Notes under the pieces: generated by a model
Database searches by the model: none
What the model was told of the DNA's origin: nothing
The model's input: the letters and a program-made list of their open reading frames with translations, nothing else
Source of the DNA: Nocardia concava NBRC 100430
GTDB taxonomy: Bacteria; Actinomycetota; Actinomycetes; Mycobacteriales; Mycobacteriaceae
DNA length: 59,143 bases
Assembly (NCBI RefSeq): GCF_000308815.1
Contig: NZ_BAFX01000099.1
Coordinates: 1 to 59,143, forward strand
Reading direction: 5' to 3'
Shown: in pieces, positions 8,157-15,742 of the stretch
Numbering within the stretch: the first letter of the stretch is position 1
Layout of the letters: each line of letters opens with the position of its first letter
Made by a program: the position numbers and the translations under genes

Positions 8157-9002
8157 TTGACCGGCTCTGCTGTCTCGACGCGATCGGCGGGCGTCGTTCC
8201 CGGTCGTGCCCTCGCCGGATTGACCGCGGTCGCCGTGGCACTCGGCTTCGCCTTCGTTCTCGTGCCGGGGCCGCTGGCCGATAGTGGGTCCGATGGGTTT
8301 GCCGATCAGAGCAAGCTGCGGCGGGCCTTGCGGGATGGGTTTGTCGCCTACTGGGATTCCGGGGATCAGGGGCGGCCGCCCGCACTCACCAGGGTGATCG
8401 ATTACTGGTTCCGGTACCACCTGGTCAAAGGGGCGATCGCGGGTGCGTTGCTCGTGGTGCTCGTGGTTTTGGCCGTACTGCTCTGGAAAGCATTCGTGCG
8501 TGGGGCGATGCTCGGTGCAGCGCAGCGGATTTGGCTAGTGGCGGCGGGAAGTCTGGTCGGGCTGTTCGCGTTCGCGGCATTGCTGGCGGTGATCGCGAAT
8601 ATTCAAGGGGCGGTGGCGCCGTTCTCGTCGCTGCTGCCCATGTTGCCGTCCGGGGCGGGCGACCCACAGCTATCGGCCGTCTTCGATCAGATCCGGCAGC
8701 AATTGGCCGGTAATGGCGGCACCTCGGCGCCGGTGAACGACATGGTCGATGATTTCGCCCGGTATCACGTCGCGGTGGCGGTCATTGCCGCGATATTGGC
8801 GATTACCGCTATAGGGCTCAGCGTGGTGTCTTGGCGGAAATTCACACGATCCGACAACGCACGCGTGCGACGTGTTCTGTGCGCGGCGGGCATTGTCAGC
8901 GCATTGATGGGATCGGCCGCGGTCGTGTTGCTCATCGCGAACACGACCGCGGTGATCCATTCGACCTCGGCGTTGGCCGCGTTCTTCAACGGCAGCTGGT
9001 GA
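8157..9002 (+). CDS. Polytopic membrane protein of unknown function
   Basis: 281 aa from a TTG at 8157 with AAGGGGG upstream; residues encoded before this are not membrane-like. About five hydrophobic helices are visible: LAGLTAVAVALGFAFVLVP near the N terminus, GALLVVLVVLAVLL, LVAAGSLVGLFAFAALLAVI, VAVAVIAAILAITAIGLSVV and a last one, VLCAAGIVSALMGSAAVVLL. The loops contain a polar segment rich in Gln/Asp between helices 3 and 4. No catalytic motif was recognised and no partner gene is coupled. Confidence 0.65.
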   Translation: MTGSAVSTRSAGVVPGRALAGLTAVAVALGFAFVLVPGPLADSGSDGFADQSKLRRALRDGFVAYWDSGDQGRPPALTRVIDYWFRYHLVKGAIAGALLVVLVVLAVLLWKAFVRGAMLGAAQRIWLVAAGSLVGLFAFAALLAVIANIQGAVAPFSSLLPMLPSGAGDPQLSAVFDQIRQQLAGNGGTSAPVNDMVDDFARYHVAVAVIAAILAITAIGLSVVSWRKFTRSDNARVRRVLCAAGIVSALMGSAAVVLLIANTTAVIHSTSALAAFFNGSW

Positions 9003-9004
9003 GA

Positions 9005-9328
9005 TCAGGGGTACGCCTGGATGACCTCGACGTTGACCAGGGCGTTCCACGAGTCGCAGCTGGCCCAGGATTGGTTCTGGCCGTACTGGATGGGGCCGTA
9101 CTTCCAATAGGTGAAGGGCACTGGCCAGGCGATACAGGTGAGTTTCACCTGATGCCAGGTGGGGAGTTCGCACAGGGACATTCCGCCGGTGTTGAAGATG
9201 TTGTACACGTGGCAGTTGGCCTCCCACACGGGGACATCGGCCTGGGCTGTGCCGGTACCGGCGAGCATGGTGCCCGCGGTGGCGGTGACGACGACAGCGC
9301 CTGCAGCAAGCCGCTTCGCAGATAGCAT
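9005..9328 (-). CDS. Small secreted Cys-containing protein
   Basis: 107 aa. ATG at 9328 with a perfect AGGAGG five bases upstream. Signal peptide MLSAKRLAAGAVVVTATAGT followed by MLAGTGTAQA, with likely cleavage after AQA. The mature part of about 75 residues is rich in Trp/Tyr and has four cysteines (Cys in ANCHVY, SLCELP, LTCIAW, ASCDSW), probably two disulfides. It resembles the many small exported proteins of nocardiae; function unknown. It ends 3 bp from the end of the convergent membrane protein gene. Confidence 0.7.
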   Translation of the reverse strand: MLSAKRLAAGAVVVTATAGTMLAGTGTAQADVPVWEANCHVYNIFNTGGMSLCELPTWHQVKLTCIAWPVPFTYWKYGPIQYGQNQSWASCDSWNALVNVEVIQAYP

Positions 9329-9380
9329 TCCGACCTCCTGAATAGGTGTTGCCCGGAACATCGCGCCCACAGCGAGCGCG

Positions 9381-10238
9381 TTACTTTCCCGCAAATCGTC
9401 TTTTCACGATATTCGCGCCGCGCGGACTATGCGCGGTGAGTCGCCCGACGAACCGGCTCGCCGCGTCCGGACGGAGCTGCGAATGGTCGATCTCGATTCC
9501 GGCGTAGCGAAACAGTCCGTCACTGACGAGTTGGTGCAGCCGTGGTTCCTCGAGGGTGTGGGCCGAGAATTGGTACAGCTCCGGCAGTTTCGGCAAGATG
9601 AGTCCGAAATCGATGATTCGCGCCACCTTCCCTTCGGCCGCGATGATCTCCTCCAGGGAAATCCGCGTCAGCGGATACCCCTGCGGAAACACGTTGTGCA
9701 GATCGAGAAACACCCCGACCGAGCTGCGCCGCGGATCCGCGACCGACCGTGTCGCCCACCCGAATCGCCCCAGCGCCAACGCCGGCCGCTCGGCGAGGAC
9801 GTGCGTGAACACCACCCGCGCCAGCGTCACGTTCATCATGAACCGCTCGACCTCGGGCTCGGCCCGCGCCTCCTCCTCATGATCGAGAAACCCGGAGATG
9901 ATGCTGCGATTGTGCGCCCGATACCAACTCACCGGCGACGGCGCCGCCAGAAACCTGCGCCACCACATCGGCCCCGACCCGATCTCGGCATACTCCGCCC
10001 CGGCCTCGAATTTGTCGAGCAACAGCCGATCGTTCACCGCCCGCCACCACGGACTCCCCGAATGCGGATGCATCACCCCGCGCTCGATCTCCCACCGCAG
10101 AAACCGCACCTCGGCCCGCGCGAAATCCCGCAATCGCTCCGGATAGAACGCAACCGCCGCCCGCACCCGAGCCTCAGGATCCTCACGGATCCCCTTCAGC
10201 TGCTGCAACGCCCACTCCCGGGCCGCGCCGGAGCTCAT
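9381..10238 (-). CDS. Conserved protein of unknown function coupled to the MmyB-type regulator
   Basis: 285 aa, soluble, Arg-rich. ATG at 10238 overlaps the TGA of the upstream regulator gene (ATGA), so the two are coupled. Visible features: helical N-terminal third with acidic/Arg pairs, a SPWWRAVNDRLLLDKFEAG segment, GSGPMWWRRFL, and a C-terminal half ending NIVKRRFAGK. I recognise no catalytic motif. Coupling suggests its level is tied to the regulator's; it could be a cofactor or effector enzyme for the same signal. Confidence 0.65.
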   Translation of the reverse strand: MSSGAAREWALQQLKGIREDPEARVRAAVAFYPERLRDFARAEVRFLRWEIERGVMHPHSGSPWWRAVNDRLLLDKFEAGAEYAEIGSGPMWWRRFLAAPSPVSWYRAHNRSIISGFLDHEEEARAEPEVERFMMNVTLARVVFTHVLAERPALALGRFGWATRSVADPRRSSVGVFLDLHNVFPQGYPLTRISLEEIIAAEGKVARIIDFGLILPKLPELYQFSAHTLEEPRLHQLVSDGLFRYAGIEIDHSQLRPDAASRFVGRLTAHSPRGANIVKRRFAGK

Positions 10239-11041
10239 GCCAGCGACTGTACTCGAGAAGCGAAGTCGCGCAGGGTCGTGGCGGTGAATTCGTCGAGTGG
10301 GTAGAACAATTCGATGGCCAGTTCGGAGAGGGTGACGTCGGAGGGGGCGCCGAAGGTGGCCATGGTGCTGAAGAGGGAGAGGATGCCGGCGGGGGTGCGG
10401 ATGCGCATGGGGACGGCGAAGGGGCCGGATTCCATTGGTTCCGGGTCGGGTTCGGGGGGTTGGGGATAGGCGGAGACTTCTTCGAGGAGGGCGGTGAGGT
10501 GGGGGTCGGCGGTGGCGGCGGCCTGGCGGGTCAGGGTATCGAGGAAGTGGGTTCGGATCTGGTGGGCGTTGACCAGGTGCTGGATGAGGCCTTGCGGATG
10601 GAGGACCAGGCGGTAGACGTTGGGCTCGGGGGTGCGCAGGTGGTCGGGGGTGCCGGTGGTGAGCACAGCCATTGCCTGGTTGCCCAGGACGACGTTCCAA
10701 TGCCGGTCGACCACCACCGCGGGGAACGGTTCATGGGCGGACAGGATGGCGTCCAAGGTTGAGCGGACCGCTGCGAGGTCGGGGTCGTCGAGGCCGGACT
10801 CGCGGTACTCGGGGGCGTAGCCGGCGGCCAATAGCATCGTATTGCGTTCGCGCAGTGGGACTTCCAGCGTCTCGCACAGGCGCAGGACCATGGCTCGGCT
10901 CGGGCTGGAGCGGCCGGTCTCGACGTAGGACAGGTGGCGGGCGGAGGTGTCCGCGGCCAGCGCCAGGTCCAGCTGGCTGAGTCGCCGCCGCTGCCGCCAC
11001 TCCCGCAGCAGCGCGCCCGCCCCGGGCATGGTCGAGGTCAT
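10235..11041 (-). CDS. XRE family regulator with MmyB-like ligand-binding domain
   Basis: 268 aa. Residues about 8-65 form a helix-turn-helix (LLREWRQRRRLSQLDLALAA...TSARHLSYVETGRSSPSRAM). The rest is the MmyB-like PAS-type domain found in many actinobacterial XRE regulators (FPAVVVDRHWNVVLGNQAM ... FAVPMRIRTPAGILSLFSTM), thought to bind a small hydrophobic ligand. Divergent from the small membrane protein gene at 11171, which is the obvious candidate target, and coupled to the downstream unknown gene. Confidence 0.85.
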   Translation of the reverse strand: MTSTMPGAGALLREWRQRRRLSQLDLALAADTSARHLSYVETGRSSPSRAMVLRLCETLEVPLRERNTMLLAAGYAPEYRESGLDDPDLAAVRSTLDAILSAHEPFPAVVVDRHWNVVLGNQAMAVLTTGTPDHLRTPEPNVYRLVLHPQGLIQHLVNAHQIRTHFLDTLTRQAAATADPHLTALLEEVSAYPQPPEPDPEPMESGPFAVPMRIRTPAGILSLFSTMATFGAPSDVTLSELAIELFYPLDEFTATTLRDFASRVQSLA

Positions 11042-11170
11042 CGCCGCAGCATATCGACGGCCGGGTAGACGCGGCCATGACCTCCGAGGTTATTGAGACC
11101 GCGACCTCACCCCGGCACAGTCGAACTCGGCGGCCGACACCGGCGAGCCCTCGGCACCAAGGAGTTTCGA

Positions 11171-11566
11171 ATGACCACGCTGACTGCCCGACGTTCCCTC
11201 CTCCGTCTGCGCACCCTCCTGCGCGTAGATTCTTGGAGCACAGGCATTTTCGGCATCGGCCTGCTGGCCACTGCTCCCCTGCTGCGGGATCCCCTCGGTC
11301 TGCCCACCGCGGTGTCGATGTGCTTCGGCCTGGGCATGCTCGGCGGCGCGGCGGCACTGAGCTGGATCGCCGCCCGCCCCACCATTCCCACCCCGTTCGC
11401 GATGGGCGTGGCAGCGGTCAACGCCGTGTCCGGAGTAGCGATGACGGCCCTCGCCGCCGTAGATGTGCTGCCGCTGACCACCTTCGGCCGGGCCTTCCTG
11501 GAGATCGGCGCTCTGGTAGTCCTCGTCTTCGCCACCCTCGAATACACCGCCCGCCACAATGCCTGA
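11171..11566 (+). CDS. Small four-helix membrane protein
   Basis: 131 aa; ATG preceded by AAGGAG at ideal spacing. Four hydrophobic stretches: GIFGIGLLATAPLLR, VSMCFGLGMLGGAAALSWIA, FAMGVAAVNAVSGVAMTALA and AFLEIGALVVLVFATLEY. Short loops, no catalytic motif. Transcribed away from the MmyB-type regulator with a 129-bp shared promoter region, which suggests it is the regulated gene. Function unknown. Confidence 0.7.
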   Translation: MTTLTARRSLLRLRTLLRVDSWSTGIFGIGLLATAPLLRDPLGLPTAVSMCFGLGMLGGAAALSWIAARPTIPTPFAMGVAAVNAVSGVAMTALAAVDVLPLTTFGRAFLEIGALVVLVFATLEYTARHNA

Positions 11567-11573
11567 GGCCATT

Positions 11574-11639
11574 CAAGATCAGGGAGCTCTCAGCACGGAA
11601 ATATGTCCGATTCCCCGCCTTGAGAGCTCCCTGATCTTG
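11574..11639. repeat. 19-bp perfect inverted repeat
   Basis: Arms at 11574-11592 and 11621-11639 are exact reverse complements (CAAGATCAGGGAGCTCTCA and its partner), separated by a 28-nt loop. It lies 7 bp after the stop of the small membrane protein and upstream (in plus orientation) of the proS terminator. No T-run follows either arm, so it is not a classic intrinsic terminator, although it could act as one in both directions. Confidence 0.75.
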
Positions 11640-11689
11640 TTAGCACCTTGCCGGCACCATCGCCTCGACCATTTACCGCTGGTAAAGCG

Positions 11690-11723
11690 GAGTGGCGCAT
11701 CACCTGGAGGTGATGCGCCACTC
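11690..11723 (-). terminator. proS transcription terminator hairpin
   Basis: GAGTGGCGCATCACCT followed by two bases and its exact complement, a 16-bp stem that begins 20 bp after the proS stop codon. No long U-run follows on the minus strand, so its strength as an intrinsic terminator is uncertain. Confidence 0.65.
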
Positions 11724-11743
11724 GGGGTTTCGCGGGAGGGGGG

Positions 11744-13501
11744 TCAGCCGCGGATCTTGGCGGCTACCGAGGCTACGGCTGTGTCGGCGGGGAGTTCTTC
11801 GGCGGTGCCGGCGAAGCGGTCGCGGAGTTCGATTTTGCCTTCGGCCCAGCCTCGGCCTACTACGACGATGTAGGGCATGCCGAGGAGTTCGGCGTCCTTG
11901 AACTTGACGCCCGGGGAGGCGGTGCGGTCGTCGAGGAGGACCTCGAAGCCGAGGGAGTCGAGTTCGGCGGCTACCTGTTCGGCGCCGGAGCGCGCGCCTT
12001 CGTCCTTGTTGGCGATGACGACGTGGACGTCGAAGGGGGCGACCTCGCGGGGCCAGCGGAGGCCCTTCTCGTCGTGCATCTGCTCGGCGAGGACGGCGAC
12101 CATGCGCGAGACGCCGATGCCGTAGGAGCCCATGGTGAGGCGGACCGGCTTGCCGTTCTCGCCCAGCACGTCGACCTCGAAGGCGTCGGTGTACTTCTGG
12201 CCGAGCTGGAAGATGTGGCCGATCTCGATGCCGCGGGCGGCCTCCAGGACGCCGCGGCCGTCGGGCGAGGGGTCGCCGTCGCGGACCTCGGCGGCCTCGA
12301 TGGTGCCGTCGGGGGTGAAGTCGCGGCCCGCGACCAGGCCGACGTAGTGCTTGTTGTATTCGTCGGCGCCGGTGATCCAGGCGGTGCCGGACACCACGCG
12401 CGGGTCGACGAGGTAGCGAACACCGTTGTCGAGCAACGCCTTCGGGCCGATGTAGCCCTTCTTCAGGAAGGGGTTGGCCTTGAAGTCGGCCTCGTCGAGC
12501 AGCTCCACCGCGGCAGGCTCGAGCGATGCTTCGAGGCGCTTCTCGTCGACCTCGCGGTCGCCGGGGATGCCGACGCCGAGCAGTTCGGTCTTGCCGTCGG
12601 GGTAGACCAGCTTGACCATGACGTTCTTGAGGGTGTCGGCCGCGGTGACCTCGCGGCCCAGCACCTTGTCGATGCCCGCGCCGTTGGCCCACTCCACGAG
12701 AGCGGCGATGGTGGCGGTCTTGGGGGTGTCGTGGACCACGGCCTCGGCCTGGCCCTCGATGGGGATCTCCGGCGGCGCGGCGGTGACGACGGCTTCGACA
12801 TTGGCGGCGTAGCCGGATTCGCGGCAGATGACGTAGGTGTCCTCGCCGACGGGGCTGTCGGCCAGGAACTCCTCGGACGCCGAACCGCCCATGGCGCCGG
12901 AGGTGGCGGCCACGATCACGTACTTCACGCCGAGCTTGTCGAAGATCTTCTGGTACGCCTCGCGGTGGGCGTTGTAGCTCTTCTTGAGCCCGTCCTCGTC
13001 GAGGTCGAAGGAGTACGAGTCCTTCATGATGAACTCGCGCCCGCGCAGGATGCCCGCACGGGGACGGCCTTCGTCGCGGTACTTGGTCTGGATCTGGTAC
13101 AGCGTGACGGGCAGGTCCTTGTAGGAGTTGTACTCACCCTTAACGGTGAGCGCGAACAGCTCCTCGTGGGTGGGGCCGAGCAGGTAGTCCTGGCCCTTGC
13201 GGTCCTTGAGCCGGAACAGGCCGTCGCCGTATTCGGTCCAGCGGTTGGTGGTCTCGTAGGGTTCGCGCGGCAGCAGCGCCGGCAGCGAGATCTCCTGCGC
13301 CCCGATGGCGTTCATCTCCGAGCGGACGACGTCCTCGACCTTGCGCAGCGCGCGCAGGCCGAGCGGCAGCCACGAGTAGACGCCGGGCGCGATGCGACGC
13401 ACGTATCCGGCACGCACCAGCAGCTTGTGGCTGGGCACCTCGGCGTCGGCGGGATCGTCGCGCAGGGTACGCAGGAACAGGTGGGAGAGGCGGGTGATCA
13501 C
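11744..13501 (-). CDS. proS: Prolyl-tRNA synthetase, bacterial type
   Basis: 585 aa; charges tRNA-Pro. Class II motifs are present: motif 1/2 region (GVYSWLPLGLRALRKVEDVV, then TEYGDGLFRLKDRKGQDYLL and PTHEELF), motif 2 TKYRDEGRPRAGILRGREFI and motif 3 GSYGIGVSRMVAVLAEQ. Between motifs 2 and 3 lies the long insertion editing domain of bacterial-type ProRS (about residues 220-380). The C terminus has the anticodon-binding domain. Start is a GTG at 13501 without an obvious ribosome binding site. Same relative position as Rv2845c, but with unrelated neighbours on both sides here. Confidence 0.97.
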   Translation of the reverse strand: MITRLSHLFLRTLRDDPADAEVPSHKLLVRAGYVRRIAPGVYSWLPLGLRALRKVEDVVRSEMNAIGAQEISLPALLPREPYETTNRWTEYGDGLFRLKDRKGQDYLLGPTHEELFALTVKGEYNSYKDLPVTLYQIQTKYRDEGRPRAGILRGREFIMKDSYSFDLDEDGLKKSYNAHREAYQKIFDKLGVKYVIVAATSGAMGGSASEEFLADSPVGEDTYVICRESGYAANVEAVVTAAPPEIPIEGQAEAVVHDTPKTATIAALVEWANGAGIDKVLGREVTAADTLKNVMVKLVYPDGKTELLGVGIPGDREVDEKRLEASLEPAAVELLDEADFKANPFLKKGYIGPKALLDNGVRYLVDPRVVSGTAWITGADEYNKHYVGLVAGRDFTPDGTIEAAEVRDGDPSPDGRGVLEAARGIEIGHIFQLGQKYTDAFEVDVLGENGKPVRLTMGSYGIGVSRMVAVLAEQMHDEKGLRWPREVAPFDVHVVIANKDEGARSGAEQVAAELDSLGFEVLLDDRTASPGVKFKDAELLGMPYIVVVGRGWAEGKIELRDRFAGTAEELPADTAVASVAAKIRG

Positions 13502-13559
13502 GGCTCAACACAGTAGCCGCTGCTCATGCGATGCCGCGAAGGCATTACCGTGTTGGCTC

Positions 13560-14306
13560 GTGCTGGTGCTGCTGCCTCCCTCAGAAACCAAGTCCGACGG
13601 CGGTTCGGGCGGTCCCCTGGACCTGGATTCCCTCGCGATGCCGCAGCTCACGGCGGTGCGCGACAAACTCGTCACGCAGGTGGTCGGATTGGCCGCCGAT
13701 GCGGACGCCTCGCGGACCGCGCTGGGACTGGGCAAGGGGGCTGACGCGGAGATAGCGCGCAATGCCGCGCTGCGCACCTCGGCGACGCGGCCCGCGCTGG
13801 ACCGGTACACCGGTGTGCTCTACGACGCGCTCGACGCGCCCGGGTTCACCAAGGCGCAGCGGGCCAAGGCCGAGGCCCGGCTGGGCATCGGCTCGGCGCT
13901 GTTCGGCGTCGTCCGCGCGGGCGATCCGATTCCGGCCTACCGGCTGTCGGGCGGCTCCAAGCTGCCGGGCCTGCCGACGCTGCAGTCGCTGTGGAAGCCG
14001 GTGCTGCCCGAGGCTTTGAAGGCGGAGGCCGCCGGTCAGCTGCTGGTCGATCTGCGCTCGGGCACCTACCAGGCGCTGGGCCGCGTGCCGGGCGCGATCA
14101 CCGCGACCGTGCTGACCGAGCGTCCCGACGGCAAGCGAACCGTGGTGAGCCACTTCAACAAACACCACAAGGGCCTGCTGGCGCGTGCGCTGGTGCTCTC
14201 GCGCACCGAGCCCTCGACCATCGACGGGCTGGCCAAGATCGCCGAGAAGGCGGGCCTGCGCACCGAGATCGCCTCCCCCACCGAACTGCTGATCATCACC
14301 TCCTGA
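13560..14306 (+). CDS. yaaA: YaaA/DUF328 family peroxide-stress protein
   Basis: 248 aa. Starts MLVLLPPSETKSDGG, the actinobacterial version of the YaaA N terminus, and keeps the family blocks RYTGVLYDALD, LFGVVRAGDPIPAYRLSGGSKLP, LLVDLRSGTYQAL, VVSHFNKHHKGLLARAL and ELLIITS near the end. E. coli YaaA lowers free iron during peroxide stress and has a DNA-binding fold. GTG at 13560 chosen because it gives the family N terminus; upstream in-frame sequence is antisense to proS. Divergent from proS with a 58-bp gap. Confidence 0.9.
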   Translation: MLVLLPPSETKSDGGSGGPLDLDSLAMPQLTAVRDKLVTQVVGLAADADASRTALGLGKGADAEIARNAALRTSATRPALDRYTGVLYDALDAPGFTKAQRAKAEARLGIGSALFGVVRAGDPIPAYRLSGGSKLPGLPTLQSLWKPVLPEALKAEAAGQLLVDLRSGTYQALGRVPGAITATVLTERPDGKRTVVSHFNKHHKGLLARALVLSRTEPSTIDGLAKIAEKAGLRTEIASPTELLIITS

Positions 14307-14318
14307 GAGGTCCCCCTG

Positions 14319-14393
14319 CGTCATTCCGGCGTGCTTTTGGCCGGAATCCACCCAGGAAGGCGAGATCCCGGCCAAAAGCACGCCGGGATGACG
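14319..14393. repeat. REP/BIME-like paired hairpin, copy A
   Basis: 75 bp. The left arm carries ATTCCGGC...GCCGGAAT (T-type) and the right arm, inverted, carries ATCCCGGC...GCCGGGAT (C-type). Each arm is flanked outside by CGTC/GACG. It follows the yaaA stop by 12 bp. Confidence 0.85.
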
Positions 14394-14455
14394 AGGGGCT
14401 CTCATATACGAAAGTTCGCCCGGCCACGCCCTTACCGGCTCGATAGAGTGGCCTG

Positions 14456-14848
14456 GTGGAACCCAACGATCTGGACCCGGAAGTGCTCGAGCTGGCGAGC
14501 AAGATCTTCGACCTCGCCCGCTCCGGCGACGCCGCCACCCTGGGCGCCTACCTCGACGCCGGGGTGCCGGTGAACCTCACCAACGACAATGGCGACACCC
14601 TGCTCATGCTCGCCGCCTACTACTCGCATCCCGAGGCCGTGAACGTTCTGCTGGAACGCAAGGCCGACCCCAACTTCGGCAACGACAAGGGCCAGACCCC
14701 GCTCTCCGGCGCGGTTTTCAAGGGCTCCGACGAGATCGTCCAGGCGCTGCTGGCCGCGGGCGCGGACCCCAACGCGGGCAGCCCGTCGGCCCGCGACGCC
14801 GCCGAAATGTTCGGCCAGACCAAGTATCTGAAGCTCTTCGACAACTGA
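14456..14848 (+). CDS. Ankyrin-repeat protein
   Basis: 130 aa from a GTG at 14456. Short acidic N-terminal helix, then three ankyrin-type units: GDAATLGAYLDAGVPVNLTN, the fully canonical NGDTLLMLAAYYSHPEAVNV, and KGQTPLSGAVFKGSDEIVQA, ending with a shortened last repeat (SARDAAEMFGQTKYLKLFDN). Likely a soluble protein-protein interaction adaptor; no enzymatic domain. A strong terminator follows immediately, so it is probably monocistronic. Confidence 0.85.
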   Translation: MEPNDLDPEVLELASKIFDLARSGDAATLGAYLDAGVPVNLTNDNGDTLLMLAAYYSHPEAVNVLLERKADPNFGNDKGQTPLSGAVFKGSDEIVQALLAAGADPNAGSPSARDAAEMFGQTKYLKLFDN

Positions 14849-14862
14849 GTCGACTCCGGGCG

Positions 14863-14906
14863 AGCCCGGTTCACGAGGTGAAAACACCACGTGAACCGGG
14901 CTTTTT
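14863..14906 (+). terminator. Rho-independent terminator after the ankyrin gene
   Basis: AGCCCGGTTCACG and its exact complement form a 13-bp stem with a 14-nt loop, followed directly by TTTTT. It begins 14 bp after the stop codon. Confidence 0.9.
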
Positions 14907-15056
14907 CATGTCCGGAGCAGGCGCGCGTCGAATCGGGTGAAAAAAGTTTCGCCGGGCGGGAATCAATCGGAGCTCTCTAACCGTTCAAATCAATATCACC
15001 GGTTAGAAGCCGTCAGGTCGGGCCGGAGATCCACTGGGCGAGAAGGGAGTTCCGGC

Positions 15057-15695
15057 ATGACAGGGCACTACGGGCAGGTGACGTTCACCGAGGGTGTGCG
15101 TGCGCACCAGATCGCCCATGGCAGCCGACGCGGTTATGAGCGGATGGCGGCGGTGCCGGATGTGCCGGATCGGCTGGGCGAGAACGAAGCCTGGTTCATC
15201 GGTGAGCGGGACAGCTTCTACATGTCCACGGTCGGCGAGACGGGGTGGCCGTACATCCAGCATCGGGGCGGGCCGCGCGGGTTCCTGCGGGTGATCGATT
15301 CGCGCACCATCGGATTCGCCGATTTTCGTGGGAACAAGCAGTACATCAGCCGCGGCAATCTCGACCACGACGATCGGGTGGCGCTGTTCCTGATGGATTA
15401 CGCCAACAAGACCCGGTTGAAGATCCTCGGGCGGGCCCGGGTTGTCGAGGCCGAGGATGATCCGGAACTCGTTGCCTCGCTGTCGATTCCGGAATACAAC
15501 GCCGAGGCCGAGCGGGCGCTGCTGATCGAGATCGAGGCCTTCGACTGGAACTGCAGCCAGCACATCCCGGAACTGTATCCGCGCGACCAGGTGCTGGAGG
15601 CCGTCCGGCCGATGCGCGAGCGGATGGCCGAACTGGAGCGCGAGAACGCCGAACTGCGCGCCCGGCTGGACGCGGCCGCGCAGCTGCCGCACTGA
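15057..15695 (+). CDS. Pyridoxamine 5'-phosphate oxidase family flavoprotein
   Basis: 212 aa; ATG with AAGGGAG upstream. The split-barrel flavin-binding core is visible: ERDSFYMSTVGETGWPYIQH, GGPRGFLRVIDSRTIGFADF, GNKQYISRGNL and VALFLMDYANKTRLKILGRA. A C-terminal coiled coil (MRERMAELERENAELRARLD) is unusual and could mediate dimerisation. Members reduce or oxidise small molecules with FMN or F420. First gene of an operon with the MFS transporter and the dehalogenase-like hydrolase, which suggests xenobiotic modification and export. An AT-rich inverted repeat lies upstream at 14977-15006. Confidence 0.85.
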   Translation: MTGHYGQVTFTEGVRAHQIAHGSRRGYERMAAVPDVPDRLGENEAWFIGERDSFYMSTVGETGWPYIQHRGGPRGFLRVIDSRTIGFADFRGNKQYISRGNLDHDDRVALFLMDYANKTRLKILGRARVVEAEDDPELVASLSIPEYNAEAERALLIEIEAFDWNCSQHIPELYPRDQVLEAVRPMRERMAELERENAELRARLDAAAQLPH

Positions 15696-15742
15696 CTTTC
15701 ACACACCCTCTTCACACTCGTATTCACTTGGGAGACAACGTC

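Noticed and set aside
12023..13516. 497-codon plus-strand open frame opposite proS
   Set aside because: Shadow of proS; no ribosome binding site and no recognisable motif.
14319..14393. Possibility that the paired hairpins are CRISPR repeats or a MITE
   Set aside because: Copies are dispersed singly rather than in arrays with spacers; no terminal transposon inverted repeats with target-site duplication were visible.
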